This document shows, in pieces, positions 46,501 through 53,397 of a stretch of 64,000 bases of DNA; the stretch's first letter is position 1; each line of letters starts with the position of its first letter. The stretch is taken from NCBI RefSeq assembly GCF_001021505.1, contig NZ_LDPO01000019.1, forward strand, positions 28,969 to 92,968. Reading direction: 5' to 3'. The DNA comes from Mycolicibacter heraklionensis. GTDB taxonomy: Bacteria > Actinomycetota > Actinomycetes > Mycobacteriales > Mycobacteriaceae. Under the pieces are notes generated by a model. That model was given only the letters and a program-made list of their open reading frames with translations. It ran no database searches and was not told the DNA's origin. The translations under genes and the position numbers were made by a program.

Positions 46501-46752
46501 GAAGTCCTCCCACGCCGCCGGGTCAAACACCGTCACCGGGTCGGCCGCCCCGCTGATCACCGCGGAGATCGGGTCGATTGGTGGATCGATGAGCACATCG
46601 AGCACATCGGCGTGCGCTGGCGGTGCGGTGGCCAACGGGCTCATCCCGGACCCGGCGAACGCCGCCGCCGCACCGATCACGGCGGCGATCCGCCGCAGCG
46701 CCCCGGCCTTGTGTTTTCCGCGAGTGCTCCGCACGACGACGTTTCCAAACAC
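43513..46752 (-). CDS. PGRS-repeat protein with signal-like N-terminus and no PE domain
   Basis: A 1079-residue protein. The N-terminus has a basic region (RSTRGKHKAGALRRI) and a hydrophobic stretch AAVIGAAAAFAGSGMSPLAT ending PPAHA-DVLD, like an export signal. About 60-150 is a unique region (WEDFFHQLAGLDV, PLHTAIEDWINSPLGLQVSG). The remaining 900+ residues are Gly-Gly-X/Asn-Gly-Gly repeats of PE_PGRS type (GGNGGNGG, GGAGGAGG), ending SSGSNGSHTP. The PE domain of true PE_PGRS proteins is absent. GTG 46752 follows GAGGAGG at 7 nt and is preferred over GTG 46791. Probably cell-surface; function unknown. Internal repeats make it prone to length change and assembly error. Confidence 0.85.
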   Translation of the reverse strand: MFGNVVVRSTRGKHKAGALRRIAAVIGAAAAFAGSGMSPLATAPPAHADVLDVLIDPPIDPISAVISGAADPVTVFDPAAWEDFFHQLAGLDVAGAGSAVALPGDDWFDQLIYTPLHTAIEDWINSPLGLQVSGLINQVSGLYLIGDGTAGTADHVNGGNAGLLLGDGGDGYGSTGSGGNAGWLFGDGGSAGSAAADENVFPLAGGADPAPINGTPGQGGNAGFLFGNGGNGTTGGAGQFGGNGGAGGNGGNGGVLWGNGGDGGAGGAGGAGTATHTAGGTGGAGGTGGSGGLLFSSGGAGGAGGIGGAGYDAGTALAGQDGAAGGTGGNGGVGGNGGAGGLLFGGAGSGGIGGAGGEGGTGGAGGNGVDAVLAGNTGGAGGNGGNGGVGGHGGVGGNAGAAGLGGTAGSSGSGGAGGTGGNAGTPGDGGAGGAGNAANPNGGNGGHGGDPGAVGQGGAGGAAGSGSGGHAGAGGGNGAAVSGAAGNGGTGGAGFSPTAAGANGGTGGNGGAGGALGNGGNGGVGGNGATGVNSVGGSGGKGGDGGAGGFQAGNGGTGGRGGNGGTGAAGTAGSTGNTGVAGVNGGNGQDGGTGGNGFAGGNGGTGGNAGTAAHGTAGINGSGGTGGNGGAAGNGGDGGNGADGVWGKIASNGLDGAGGAGGNAGSGGSAGAGGAGGAAGTGGTGGTAGSGGAVGGAASGAAHGGNGGNGANGNAGHINGGYGGNGGSATSAGTGNITGGNGGNGGVAFTGGNGGWGGRGGDATITNSASTGTATGGNGGVGATGVGGGQGGNGGNAYTYGTGNVIAGNGGDGGAGSTNGAGGGNGGNATTNNAANLHAAVGGNGGNGGNGGLGGGFGGDGGTGWVQGGNAVATGGHGGTGGNGAGGSGVGDIGSGGLGGSGGEAYNGGSGDAVGGAAGLGGHGGGTGVNGGRDGTGGNGGSATITANGTGNAIGGDGAAGTGGSSTNWAGNGGKGGNATINNSASHANATAGKGGAGASGYLGGNGGAGGSANSAGTGNATGGDGGKGGNGTNEGAGNGGNGGSAVTNAPGTAKGGTGGGGGTGHPNGSSGSNGSHTP

Positions 46753-47003
46753 CTGCCGACCTCCTCGAACGAGATGTGCCACGGGGTGCACTAAAGTTCG
46801 GTTAGAGGATGCTGAGTTGATCTCAGTCGTCCATAGTCGAAATTAAAGAATAGGTTTTGGCCTCCGGTCAACGTTTTGCTTCGACTACGGCAAAAAATCG
46901 GGACTTTGGTCCGTTGAAGTCGCCTGTCCCCTGGTTGCGCTGCGGTTGGGTGGCGGGCTCTCGTCGTGCGCGGACGACGGAGTTGGGCAGCCGACTCAGC
47001 GGC

Positions 47004-47609
47004 TCAACCCACCAACCCGGCGATGATGTCGTCGACCGTTCGTTGCGCCAGTGCATCCAGATCGGAACGCGGGACGCCGCGTAGCGGTCCGCGCAGGGCC
47101 AGTTCGGCGAATCCGTGCACGGCCGACCAGCACGGCCACTCCGCGCCGGCGCGCCGACTCGGTTTCAGCACACCGGCGTCCACCATCGCATCGAGTGCAT
47201 CGACCAGTGCGCGAAACGGCGGCGGGGGCCCGTCGTCGTCCACCGAGGTGACCCCGGAGCCGAAGAAGGCCACGGTGAACCAGCCCGGCTCGTCCAACGC
47301 GAATCCGATGTAGCCGAGCCCGACGGACCGGAGCTGATTGCGTGCCCGGTTCGCCGCGGTGCCGCGTCGGCTCGCCGATGGGAGCATGCGTGCGGCCATC
47401 CGGTCTCCGATGGCGATCGCGACCGCCCGCAACAGTGCCTCGCGGTCGGCGAAATGACGGTATGCGGCGTTCGGGGACACGCCGACGCGCCGGGTCGCCT
47501 CCCGGACCGTCAGCGCCTCCGGACCGCCGAGTCGGGTCAGCTGCAGGCCGGCGTCGATCAGCGCCGCGCCCAGGTCGCCATGGTGATAACCGGTCTTTGT
47601 CCCAGCCAC
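47004..47609 (-). CDS. TetR-family regulator with WHG-type C-terminal domain
   Basis: A 201-residue TetR protein. HTH: ALTVREATRRVGVSPNAAYR followed by HFADREALL. The C-terminal WSAVHGFAELALRGPL is the Trp-His-Gly motif of the TetR WHG group. The frame is open to 47837, but GTG 47609 is preceded by GAGGGGGC and starts at VAGTKTGYHHGDL, the usual beginning of this group. Divergent from the DUF899 gene with a long inverted repeat between them, so it likely represses that gene and itself. Confidence 0.82.
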   Translation of the reverse strand: MAGTKTGYHHGDLGAALIDAGLQLTRLGGPEALTVREATRRVGVSPNAAYRHFADREALLRAVAIAIGDRMAARMLPSASRRGTAANRARNQLRSVGLGYIGFALDEPGWFTVAFFGSGVTSVDDDGPPPPFRALVDALDAMVDAGVLKPSRRAGAEWPCWSAVHGFAELALRGPLRGVPRSDLDALAQRTVDDIIAGLVG

Positions 47610-47634
47610 CTCTTGACAGCCCCCTCGGGTCCAA

Positions 47635-47673
47635 GTGTACGGTGTGAACATAGCCAATGTGGACGCCGTACAC
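47635..47673. promoter_or_regulatory. Inverted repeat, probable TetR operator
   Basis: Perfect 8-bp arms GTGTACGG and CCGTACAC separated by 23 nt; inside are smaller partial matches (GAACAT / ATGTGG). It fills most of the gap between the divergent TetR and DUF899 genes and ends at the ATG 47674. Most likely the operator of the adjacent TetR protein; the widely spaced arms would suit two dimers. Confidence 0.55.
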
Positions 47674-48381
47674 ATGACAATGGGGGTTTTCGTGAAGACG
47701 GATTTCAAGGCGCCGCCGGTGGTGGATAACCAGACCTGGCAGCGGGAAATCGACACGTTGCGCGCCCGGGAGAAGGCCGCCACCCGCGAACTCGACGCGA
47801 TCGCCGCACAGCGCCGACGCCTGCCGATGGTTGCCATGGACGACTATGTGCTCGAAGGCGAGAGCGGGCCGGTGCACCTGTCCGAGGTGTTCGAGGGCGC
47901 AAGTCAACTGATCGTCTACCACCACATGTGGTCGCCGGGCCAGGAATGGCAGTGCCCAGGATGTACCGGCTACACCTCGCAGTTCACCCGACTCGACTTT
48001 CTTGAGGCCTATGACGCACGGTTCGTGATTGTCACGCAGGGCCCCATCGACGAAGCGATTGCGTACAAGCGGCGGGTCGGCAACCAGATGGCCTGGTACA
48101 GCACGGCCAACAGCTCGTTCGGAGCCGATGTCGGGGTACCGCCAGGCGGTCAGTTCGCGGTGAATGTCTTTTTGCGTCAGGGTGATGCGGTGTTCCGCAC
48201 CTGGTACACCAACCACCGCGGGGTCGAACAGCTCAGCCACATATTCCCGTTGCTGGATGTGCTGCCCTATGGGCGCCAGGAAGAGTGGCAAGACTCGCCC
48301 GAGGGGTGGCCGCAGAGTCCCACCTACAGTCGCTGGGCGAGCTCGCCGGAGATCGCCCAGCTCTACGGCGTCAATTCGTAG
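47674..48381 (+). CDS. DUF899 thioredoxin-like protein
   Basis: A 235-residue protein of the DUF899 group. It has a Cys-Pro-Gly-Cys motif (WQCPGCTGYTSQ) in a thioredoxin-like core (QLIVYHHMWSPGQEWQCPGC, RFVIVTQGPIDEAIAYKRRV) and a C-terminal WPQSPTYSRWASSPE. A redox role is plausible from the CPGC motif; the substrate is unknown. Start uncertain: ATG 47674, ATG 47680, or GTG 47692, which has GGGGG five bases upstream. Divergent from a TetR gene likely to control it; the VOC gene follows 34 nt downstream. Confidence 0.8.
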   Translation: MTMGVFVKTDFKAPPVVDNQTWQREIDTLRAREKAATRELDAIAAQRRRLPMVAMDDYVLEGESGPVHLSEVFEGASQLIVYHHMWSPGQEWQCPGCTGYTSQFTRLDFLEAYDARFVIVTQGPIDEAIAYKRRVGNQMAWYSTANSSFGADVGVPPGGQFAVNVFLRQGDAVFRTWYTNHRGVEQLSHIFPLLDVLPYGRQEEWQDSPEGWPQSPTYSRWASSPEIAQLYGVNS

Positions 48382-48415
48382 TGTCCCCAACCGTTCCCAA
48401 CCTAGAAGGAGCATG

Positions 48416-48805
48416 ATGAGCACCGCCAAGACCGGGCTGAAGACGATCAACCTCGTGTGTGTGCCGACCGTTGAGCAGGACAAAGCCGTTGCGTTCTACG
48501 AGTCGCTGGGCTTCGAGAAACGCACCGACGAAGAGTTCGGTGGCGGCTACCGGTGGATCGAGGTCTATCCGCCCCAGGGGACGACCGGCATCGCGCTGGC
48601 TCCGCCGCCGCCGGAGAGCGGTCCGATCGAACCGACCGTCACCGGTATCACGCTGAGCACCGACGACATCGACGCCACGCACGCCGCGATACGCGAACTC
48701 GGGGTCGATGTGGACGAGCAGGTGTCCCGGATGGGCGAACCCGTTCCGCCGATGTTCTGGCTTCGTGACCCGACCGGGCACACCCTGATGGTGGTCGAGG
48801 CGTAG
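48416..48805 (+). CDS. VOC-family (glyoxalase/bleomycin-resistance-like) protein
   Basis: A 129-residue single-module vicinal-oxygen-chelate protein. It shows the usual pattern LVCVPTVEQDKAVAFYESLG and FWLRDPTGHTLMVVEA, with metal-site candidates near the two ends (a Glu in RWIEVYPP, His in PTGHTL). ATG 48416 is 5 nt after AAGGAG; an ATG one codon earlier is also possible. Likely in one transcript with the DUF899 gene. Substrate unknown. Confidence 0.8.
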   Translation: MSTAKTGLKTINLVCVPTVEQDKAVAFYESLGFEKRTDEEFGGGYRWIEVYPPQGTTGIALAPPPPESGPIEPTVTGITLSTDDIDATHAAIRELGVDVDEQVSRMGEPVPPMFWLRDPTGHTLMVVEA

Positions 48806-48815
48806 CCTTCGCCGC

Positions 48816-48871
48816 CGAGTGTGAATCTCCCGACGCCGCCACGGCGTGTCGCGTCGTGAGATTCACACTCG
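48816..48871. repeat. Palindromic repeat, copy 2
   Basis: 56 nt with perfect 14-bp arms CGAGTGTGAATCTC and GAGATTCACACTCG. It starts 10 nt after the VOC stop and ends 54 nt before the DUF559 start. The right half is almost identical to that of copies 1 and 3 (GTCGCGTCGTGAGATTCACA). Confidence 0.9.
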
Positions 48872-48925
48872 GTGGGCTGTGGACGGGCGTCCGCACGTTT
48901 CGGCCTTTGGTAGCACGCTTCGGCC

Positions 48926-49843
48926 ATGGACGAACTGGACTGGCCGTTCCTGGGGGCCGAGGCGTTAGCCGACAGAGTGATTTCCGAGCGGGCGATGCGC
49001 ACCCTCTACGCGACGGTCTACCCAGGCGTCTTCGTGCCGTGGGGTATCGAGCTGGATGCGGCGCAGCGGGCACGTGCGGCCTGGCTGTGGTCGCGGCGGC
49101 GGGGGATCGTCGCGGGTAATTCGGCCGCAGCGCTGCTGGGGTCGAAGTGGGTGAGCCCTGAACTCGACGCGGAACTGGTGCACGACAATCGCAGGCCGCC
49201 GCCCAAGCTGGTCGTGCACACCGACACCCTGAAAGCCAGTGAGATGACGACCGTCGACGGGATTAGGGTCACCGCTGCTGCGCGGACTGCCTTCGACATC
49301 GGGCGGCGAACGCCGTCGAGGGTGCTCGCCGTTGCGCGCGTCGACGCACTGGCCAACGCGACCGGTATTGGGATAGCCGACGTCGAGGCCGTCATCGCCG
49401 CGCATCCGGGAGTGCGGGGCTTGAATCGGCTGCGACGAATCCTGCCGCTGGTCGACGCCGGCGCGGAATCTCACCAGGAGAGTCGTACCCGGGTGGCGCT
49501 CATCGACGCGGGCCTGCCGCGCCCGGAGACCCAGATCGTGGTGTACGACGAATACGACGGGTTCGTGGCGCGGGTCGACATGGGATATCGGGAATTGCAC
49601 GTCGGCGTCGAATACGACGGCCCCCAGCACTGGACCGACCCCAAGCAGCGCCAGCGCGACATCGACCGGCAGGTGGCGCTGGCTGACCTGGGCTGGGTGA
49701 TCATCCGGGTCAGTGCCGAGCTGCTCCGCTACCGGAAGGCGACGCTGATCGCCCGCGTAGAGGACGCAATGAACGCCGCCGGCTGGCCCGGCTCCGGCGT
49801 GAGTGTGGAATACACGACGCTTCCGCGGTGTGTTGCGTCGTGA
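48926..49843 (+). CDS. DUF559 endonuclease-like protein with AbiEi-like N-terminal region
   Basis: A 305-residue protein. About 20-90 resembles the winged-helix region of AbiEi-type antitoxin-like proteins (TLYATVYPGVFVPWGIELDA, RRGIVAGNSAAALLGSKWV). About 185-290 is DUF559, a Vsr/PD-(D/E)XK-like fold with LHVGVEYDGPQHWTDPKQRQ and DIDRQVALADLGWVIIRVSA. Such genes are common and multi-copy in mycobacteria; whether they cut DNA or belong to a toxin-antitoxin pair is unproved, and no toxin partner is adjacent. The gene is bracketed by repeat copies 2 and 3, and its stop codon and last codons (VEYTTLPRCVAS) lie inside copy 3. ATG 48926 has no strong ribosome-binding site. Confidence 0.82.
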   Translation: MDELDWPFLGAEALADRVISERAMRTLYATVYPGVFVPWGIELDAAQRARAAWLWSRRRGIVAGNSAAALLGSKWVSPELDAELVHDNRRPPPKLVVHTDTLKASEMTTVDGIRVTAAARTAFDIGRRTPSRVLAVARVDALANATGIGIADVEAVIAAHPGVRGLNRLRRILPLVDAGAESHQESRTRVALIDAGLPRPETQIVVYDEYDGFVARVDMGYRELHVGVEYDGPQHWTDPKQRQRDIDRQVALADLGWVIIRVSAELLRYRKATLIARVEDAMNAAGWPGSGVSVEYTTLPRCVAS

Positions 49844-49856
49844 GATTCACACTCAC
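49799..49856. repeat. Palindromic repeat, copy 3 (overlaps the DUF559 3' end)
   Basis: 58 nt with arms GTGAGTGTGGAAT and ATTCACACTCAC (one extra G in the left arm). The right half matches copies 1 and 2. The TGA ending the DUF559 gene (49841-49843) is part of the repeat's GTCGTGAGATTC segment. It lies 17 nt from the ipdC stop. Confidence 0.88.
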
Positions 49857-49873
49857 GGTTAGGGGTTGGGCCG

Positions 49874-50944
49874 TTAGACGACGAACCGTGACGCGGCCTG
49901 CAGGTGCTCGACGGCCTCGTCGACGATCGAGGTGATCAGCTCAGCGCACGACGGCAGGCTGTCCAGGATGCCGGCCACCTGACCTGAGGCCAGCACTCCG
50001 GCTTCGGTATTGCCCTCCACCAGACCGGCTTTGAGCAGCATGGGGGTGTTGGCCGCCATCAGCACCTGCGACCAGGTGAGCTCCTTGCCGTGCCGCATCG
50101 CGAGTCCGTCGCGGACCATGGTCGGCCAGCTCATCTGCGACATCTTCTTGAACTTCGCCGCATTGCGGATGGCGGCGCTGAAACCGCGCGCCCGCGAGCC
50201 GCTTTCGAGCTTCTCCACCAGTTCGGTGCGCAACACCCGGTGCGGCATGCCGTCCACTCGGGTGGAGACCACGGTGCCGCTCAGGTCGGCGGCCAGGTAG
50301 CGCTGCTTGACCGCGTCGGGAACGGTGGAGTCGCTGGTCAGCAGGAAGCGGGTGCCCATCGCGACACCGGTCGCGCCGTAGCACAGCGCGGCGGCCAGGC
50401 CGCGGCCGTCGAAGAAGCCGCCAGCGGCGATCACCTGCACCCCGGTGCCGGCCACCGCGTCGAGCACCGACGGCAGCAGCAGTGTGGTGGCGACCGGGCC
50501 GGTGTGGCCGCCGCCCTCGCCGCCCTGCACGATCACCGCATCGGCGCCCCAGGACGCCACCTTCTTGGCGTGCTTGGCCGCACCCACCGACGGAATCACC
50601 ACCGAGCCGGCCTCTTTGAGCCTGGCGATCAGCTCGGCCTTGGGTGCCAGCGCGAACGACGCCACCTTCACGCCCTCACGGATCATCAGATCCACCCGGT
50701 CGCCGGCGTCGGACGCGTCGGCGCGGATGTTCACCCCGAACGGCTTGTCGGTCGCCGACTTCACCTTGGCGATCGCGGTGGCCAGCTCGTCGATCGTCAT
50801 GGTCGCCGAGGCCAGGATGCCCAGCCCGCCGGCGTTGGCGGTGGCCGACACCAGCCGGGCGCCCGCCACCCAGCCCATCCCGGTCTGCACCACCGGGTGT
50901 TCGATGCCGACCAGCTCGGTCAGCGGGGTCTTCAACCGGCTCAT
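49874..50944 (-). CDS. ipdC: IpdC, flavin-dependent enzyme (nitronate monooxygenase-like) of HIP catabolism
   Basis: A 356-residue TIM-barrel flavoprotein of the 2-nitropropane-dioxygenase family, orthologue of Rv3553. Features: HPVVQTGMGWVAGARLVSAT, GADAVIVQGGEGGGHTGPVA (FMN phosphate loop with His) and VIAAGGFFDGRGLAAALCYG. In steroid degradation it works on CoA esters of the ring C/D intermediates, not on nitroalkanes. Overlaps ipdB by ATGA. Last gene of echA20-ipdA-ipdB-ipdC. Confidence 0.88.
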   Translation of the reverse strand: MSRLKTPLTELVGIEHPVVQTGMGWVAGARLVSATANAGGLGILASATMTIDELATAIAKVKSATDKPFGVNIRADASDAGDRVDLMIREGVKVASFALAPKAELIARLKEAGSVVIPSVGAAKHAKKVASWGADAVIVQGGEGGGHTGPVATTLLLPSVLDAVAGTGVQVIAAGGFFDGRGLAAALCYGATGVAMGTRFLLTSDSTVPDAVKQRYLAADLSGTVVSTRVDGMPHRVLRTELVEKLESGSRARGFSAAIRNAAKFKKMSQMSWPTMVRDGLAMRHGKELTWSQVLMAANTPMLLKAGLVEGNTEAGVLASGQVAGILDSLPSCAELITSIVDEAVEHLQAASRFVV

Positions 50945-51693
50945 GCGCGTACTTCTTTATCCCGCAGCGACTTCGGGTCAATGACCTCGCGGATCAGCCG
51001 CAGCTCCTCGACAGTCGGTTCCCGGGTCACCGCGGCGTCGGCCAGGCCGTGCACCTCGAACGAGGTGTTCTCGGCGACCTCGTCGGCGGTGACGCCCGGG
51101 TGCAGTGAGACCGCGCGCATCTGGTGGTCCGGGCCGCCGAAGTCGAACACCCCGAGGTTGGTCACCACCCCGCCCAGGTTGAAGAACCGGAATGCCGGGT
51201 TGGCCGGGTCCACCTTGTCGTAGCCGATGCCGGACACGATGTCGACGGCCTCGCAGAACACCCGCGACGAGTGCGCACCCACCCAGTAGCTGGTGGTGTG
51301 GTTGATGGTGTTGCCCGGCGCCCCGCGGACCCCGAACATCTGCCGAGTCGGGTGCTGCAGCGGGCCGAACGCCGACAGGTTCTGGTTGCCGTAGCGGTCG
51401 ATCTGGTTGGCGCCCATGATCACATGGCGCCGGCCCCAGGACAGGGTCTCGAAGACCCGGTTGAACGGCATCCACCCTTCCAGCGGCCCGACCTTGCCGA
51501 TCGCCGGGGTGTCGGCCAGGATGCGGGCCTCGCCGTCGGTGAGCACCAGGTCGGGGGAGAAGGTCAGCCGGGCGAGCCGGGCGCCGACCGAGGGCACCGT
51601 GGCCATGGGTGAGGCCATGATCTCGCCGGCGTCGCGGAACAGCTCGGCGCAGGCGACGGCGCACACTTCGGCTCGAGTTGCTGAATCTGTCAT
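50941..51693 (-). CDS. ipdB: IpdB, beta subunit of the ring-opening CoA-ester hydrolase
   Basis: A 250-residue protein of the CoA-transferase beta-subunit family, matching Rv3552. Segments GRRHVIMGANQIDRYGNQNL and GVVTNLGVFDFGGPDHQMRA are typical. IpdA and IpdB together hydrolyse the ring of the COCHEA-CoA intermediate rather than transferring CoA. ATGA overlaps at both ends couple it to ipdA and ipdC. Confidence 0.9.
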   Translation of the reverse strand: MTDSATRAEVCAVACAELFRDAGEIMASPMATVPSVGARLARLTFSPDLVLTDGEARILADTPAIGKVGPLEGWMPFNRVFETLSWGRRHVIMGANQIDRYGNQNLSAFGPLQHPTRQMFGVRGAPGNTINHTTSYWVGAHSSRVFCEAVDIVSGIGYDKVDPANPAFRFFNLGGVVTNLGVFDFGGPDHQMRAVSLHPGVTADEVAENTSFEVHGLADAAVTREPTVEELRLIREVIDPKSLRDKEVRA

Positions 51694-52574
51694 GCGTTCT
51701 CTCCGAACTTCTTGACCGCAGCCTGGTAGTCGTCCTCGCTGCCGGACAGGTAGGTGGCCTTGAACTCCGCCCAGGTCTCGTCGGACTTGGCGGCCTCGGC
51801 ATAGTGCCGCTGGAACTTCTCGTCGCGTCCGTAATCGGCTGCGCCGATGGTGAAGTGGGCGCCGTTCGGTGCTTCCACGACCTTGTCCACCATCATCCGG
51901 TTGATCACCTGGGTCTGCGGCGACGTGGTGGCGATCAGCTCCTCGGTGGGCACGATCTTCTCCACCGACAGGAAGCGGCGCTGCGCCGACATCAGGAACA
52001 GGTCGTCGAAGTACGGGTCGATCCCGGTGTAGGCGGCGTTGCCGCGCTCATCGCCGAGGTTCATGTGCACGAACGCGGCGTCCAGGTTCAGCGCCGGCAT
52101 CGCGACCAGCGTCTCGTGCCCACCTCCTTCTGCAGCCGAGACCGGGTACGGGGAGGTGACGGTCTTCAGCTCACCCTCCCAGAAGTCGATCACCGAACTG
52201 CCCAGGCCGGCGCGGATCGGCAGGAACGGCAGCCGCTGGGCGGCGGCCTGCAGCCCGCAGCGCAGCATGCCCTCGTCCATCTCACGGGCCTCGATGGCAC
52301 CGGTGGTGCGGGCCTTCGAGAACCACGGGTCGTAGAACGGCGGAGAGTCCAGGGAGACGAAGCCGTAGTAGGCCCGGCGCACCTTGCCCGCCGAACACAG
52401 CAGGCCCAGATCCGGTCCGCCGTAGGTCACCACGGTCAGATCTTTGACGTCGGTGCGCAGGATGGCCCGGACGAACGCCATCGGCTTGCGCCGGGAGCCC
52501 CAGCCGCCGATACCGATCGTCATGCCGTCACGCAGCTCAGCGACGGCGTCGTCGAGAGTGGTTACCTTGCTCAT
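51690..52574 (-). CDS. ipdA: IpdA, alpha subunit of the ring-opening CoA-ester hydrolase
   Basis: A 294-residue CoA-transferase alpha-family protein, matching Rv3551. N-terminal GMTIGIGGWGSRRKPMAFVR and VVTYGGPDLGLLCSAGKVRR mark the CoA-binding fold. Works with IpdB in opening the last steroid ring. Start overlaps the echA20 stop by ATGA. Confidence 0.9.
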   Translation of the reverse strand: MSKVTTLDDAVAELRDGMTIGIGGWGSRRKPMAFVRAILRTDVKDLTVVTYGGPDLGLLCSAGKVRRAYYGFVSLDSPPFYDPWFSKARTTGAIEAREMDEGMLRCGLQAAAQRLPFLPIRAGLGSSVIDFWEGELKTVTSPYPVSAAEGGGHETLVAMPALNLDAAFVHMNLGDERGNAAYTGIDPYFDDLFLMSAQRRFLSVEKIVPTEELIATTSPQTQVINRMMVDKVVEAPNGAHFTIGAADYGRDEKFQRHYAEAAKSDETWAEFKATYLSGSEDDYQAAVKKFGENA

Positions 52575-53329
52575 TTCTTGGCGCCCTTCTCGGTACCGGC
52601 GAACTCGTCGCGGTGCTCGTCGGCCACACCGGAGAGGTTGAGCTCAAAGGTGAAGCCCTGCTCCATCCGGTAGCTGGAGTTGACTTTCTGCACGTCGATG
52701 AGGTTCAGGGCTTCCTTGGCCGCCCGGATCACCCGAGTGTCCTTGGACGCGATGTCGCGGGCCACCCGCAGCGCGGCCTCGTCGAGCTCGGCGCGCGGCA
52801 CCACCTCGTGCACCGAGCCGTACTGGTGCAGGGTGGCGGCGTTGACGGTGGCCGCGGTGTAGAACAACCGCCGCATCATGTGCTGCGGCACCAGCCGGGA
52901 CAGGTGGGTGGCCGCGCCCAGCGCGCCGCGTTCCACCTCGGGCAGGCCGAACTTGGCGTCGTCGGAGGCCACGATTACGTCGGCGTTGCCGACCAGGCCG
53001 ATCCCGCCGCCGACGCAGAAGCCGTTGACCGCGGCGATCACCGGCACCGCGCACTCGTAGACGGCCTTGAACGCGGCGAAGCAGCCGCGGTTGGCGTCGA
53101 TCAGGGCGGTGAAGCCCTCGGTGTTCTGCATCTCCTTGATGTCCACGCCGGCGTTGAAGCCGCGGCCCTCGGCCCGCAGGATCACCACGTGGGTGGACAT
53201 GTCGTTGCCGGCGGCGGTGATGACCTCGCCCAGCTCGAACCAGGCCCGTGACGGTAGGGCGTTGACCGGCGGGTAGTCGACGGTGACCGCGACGATCCCC
53301 GGTTCGACGGTTTTGGATGTGATCGGCAT
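52571..53329 (-). CDS. echA20: EchA20, crotonase-family ring hydrolase
   Basis: A 252-residue enoyl-CoA-hydratase/isomerase-family protein, matching Rv3550. Oxyanion-hole segments RAEGRGFNAGVDIKEMQ and AAVNGFCVGGGIGLVGNADV. It hydrolytically opens ring D of the bicyclic CoA ester in the HIP pathway. First gene of the echA20-ipdABC operon; the KstR2 box is 40 nt upstream. Confidence 0.92.
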   Translation of the reverse strand: MPITSKTVEPGIVAVTVDYPPVNALPSRAWFELGEVITAAGNDMSTHVVILRAEGRGFNAGVDIKEMQNTEGFTALIDANRGCFAAFKAVYECAVPVIAAVNGFCVGGGIGLVGNADVIVASDDAKFGLPEVERGALGAATHLSRLVPQHMMRRLFYTAATVNAATLHQYGSVHEVVPRAELDEAALRVARDIASKDTRVIRAAKEALNLIDVQKVNSSYRMEQGFTFELNLSGVADEHRDEFAGTEKGAKK

Positions 53330-53368
53330 GGGCGGACTTCCCTGTCGTATTGGGGTCTTGGATACCTA

Positions 53369-53382
53369 AGCAAGCACTTGCT
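53369..53382. promoter_or_regulatory. KstR2 operator between echA20 and the SDR genes
   Basis: AGCAAGCACTTGCT fits ANCAAGNNCTTGNT exactly, and the arms AGCAAG / CTTGCT are perfect. It ends 15 nt before the GTG at 53398, mirroring the spacing at fadE30. Confidence 0.9.
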
Positions 53383-53397
53383 TGGTACGCTAGCACA

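Noticed and set aside
49799..49856. CRISPR-like repeat array from the three palindromes
   Set aside because: Copies are single, far apart (22 kb and 1 kb) and palindromic as whole units; there are no spacers or cas genes.
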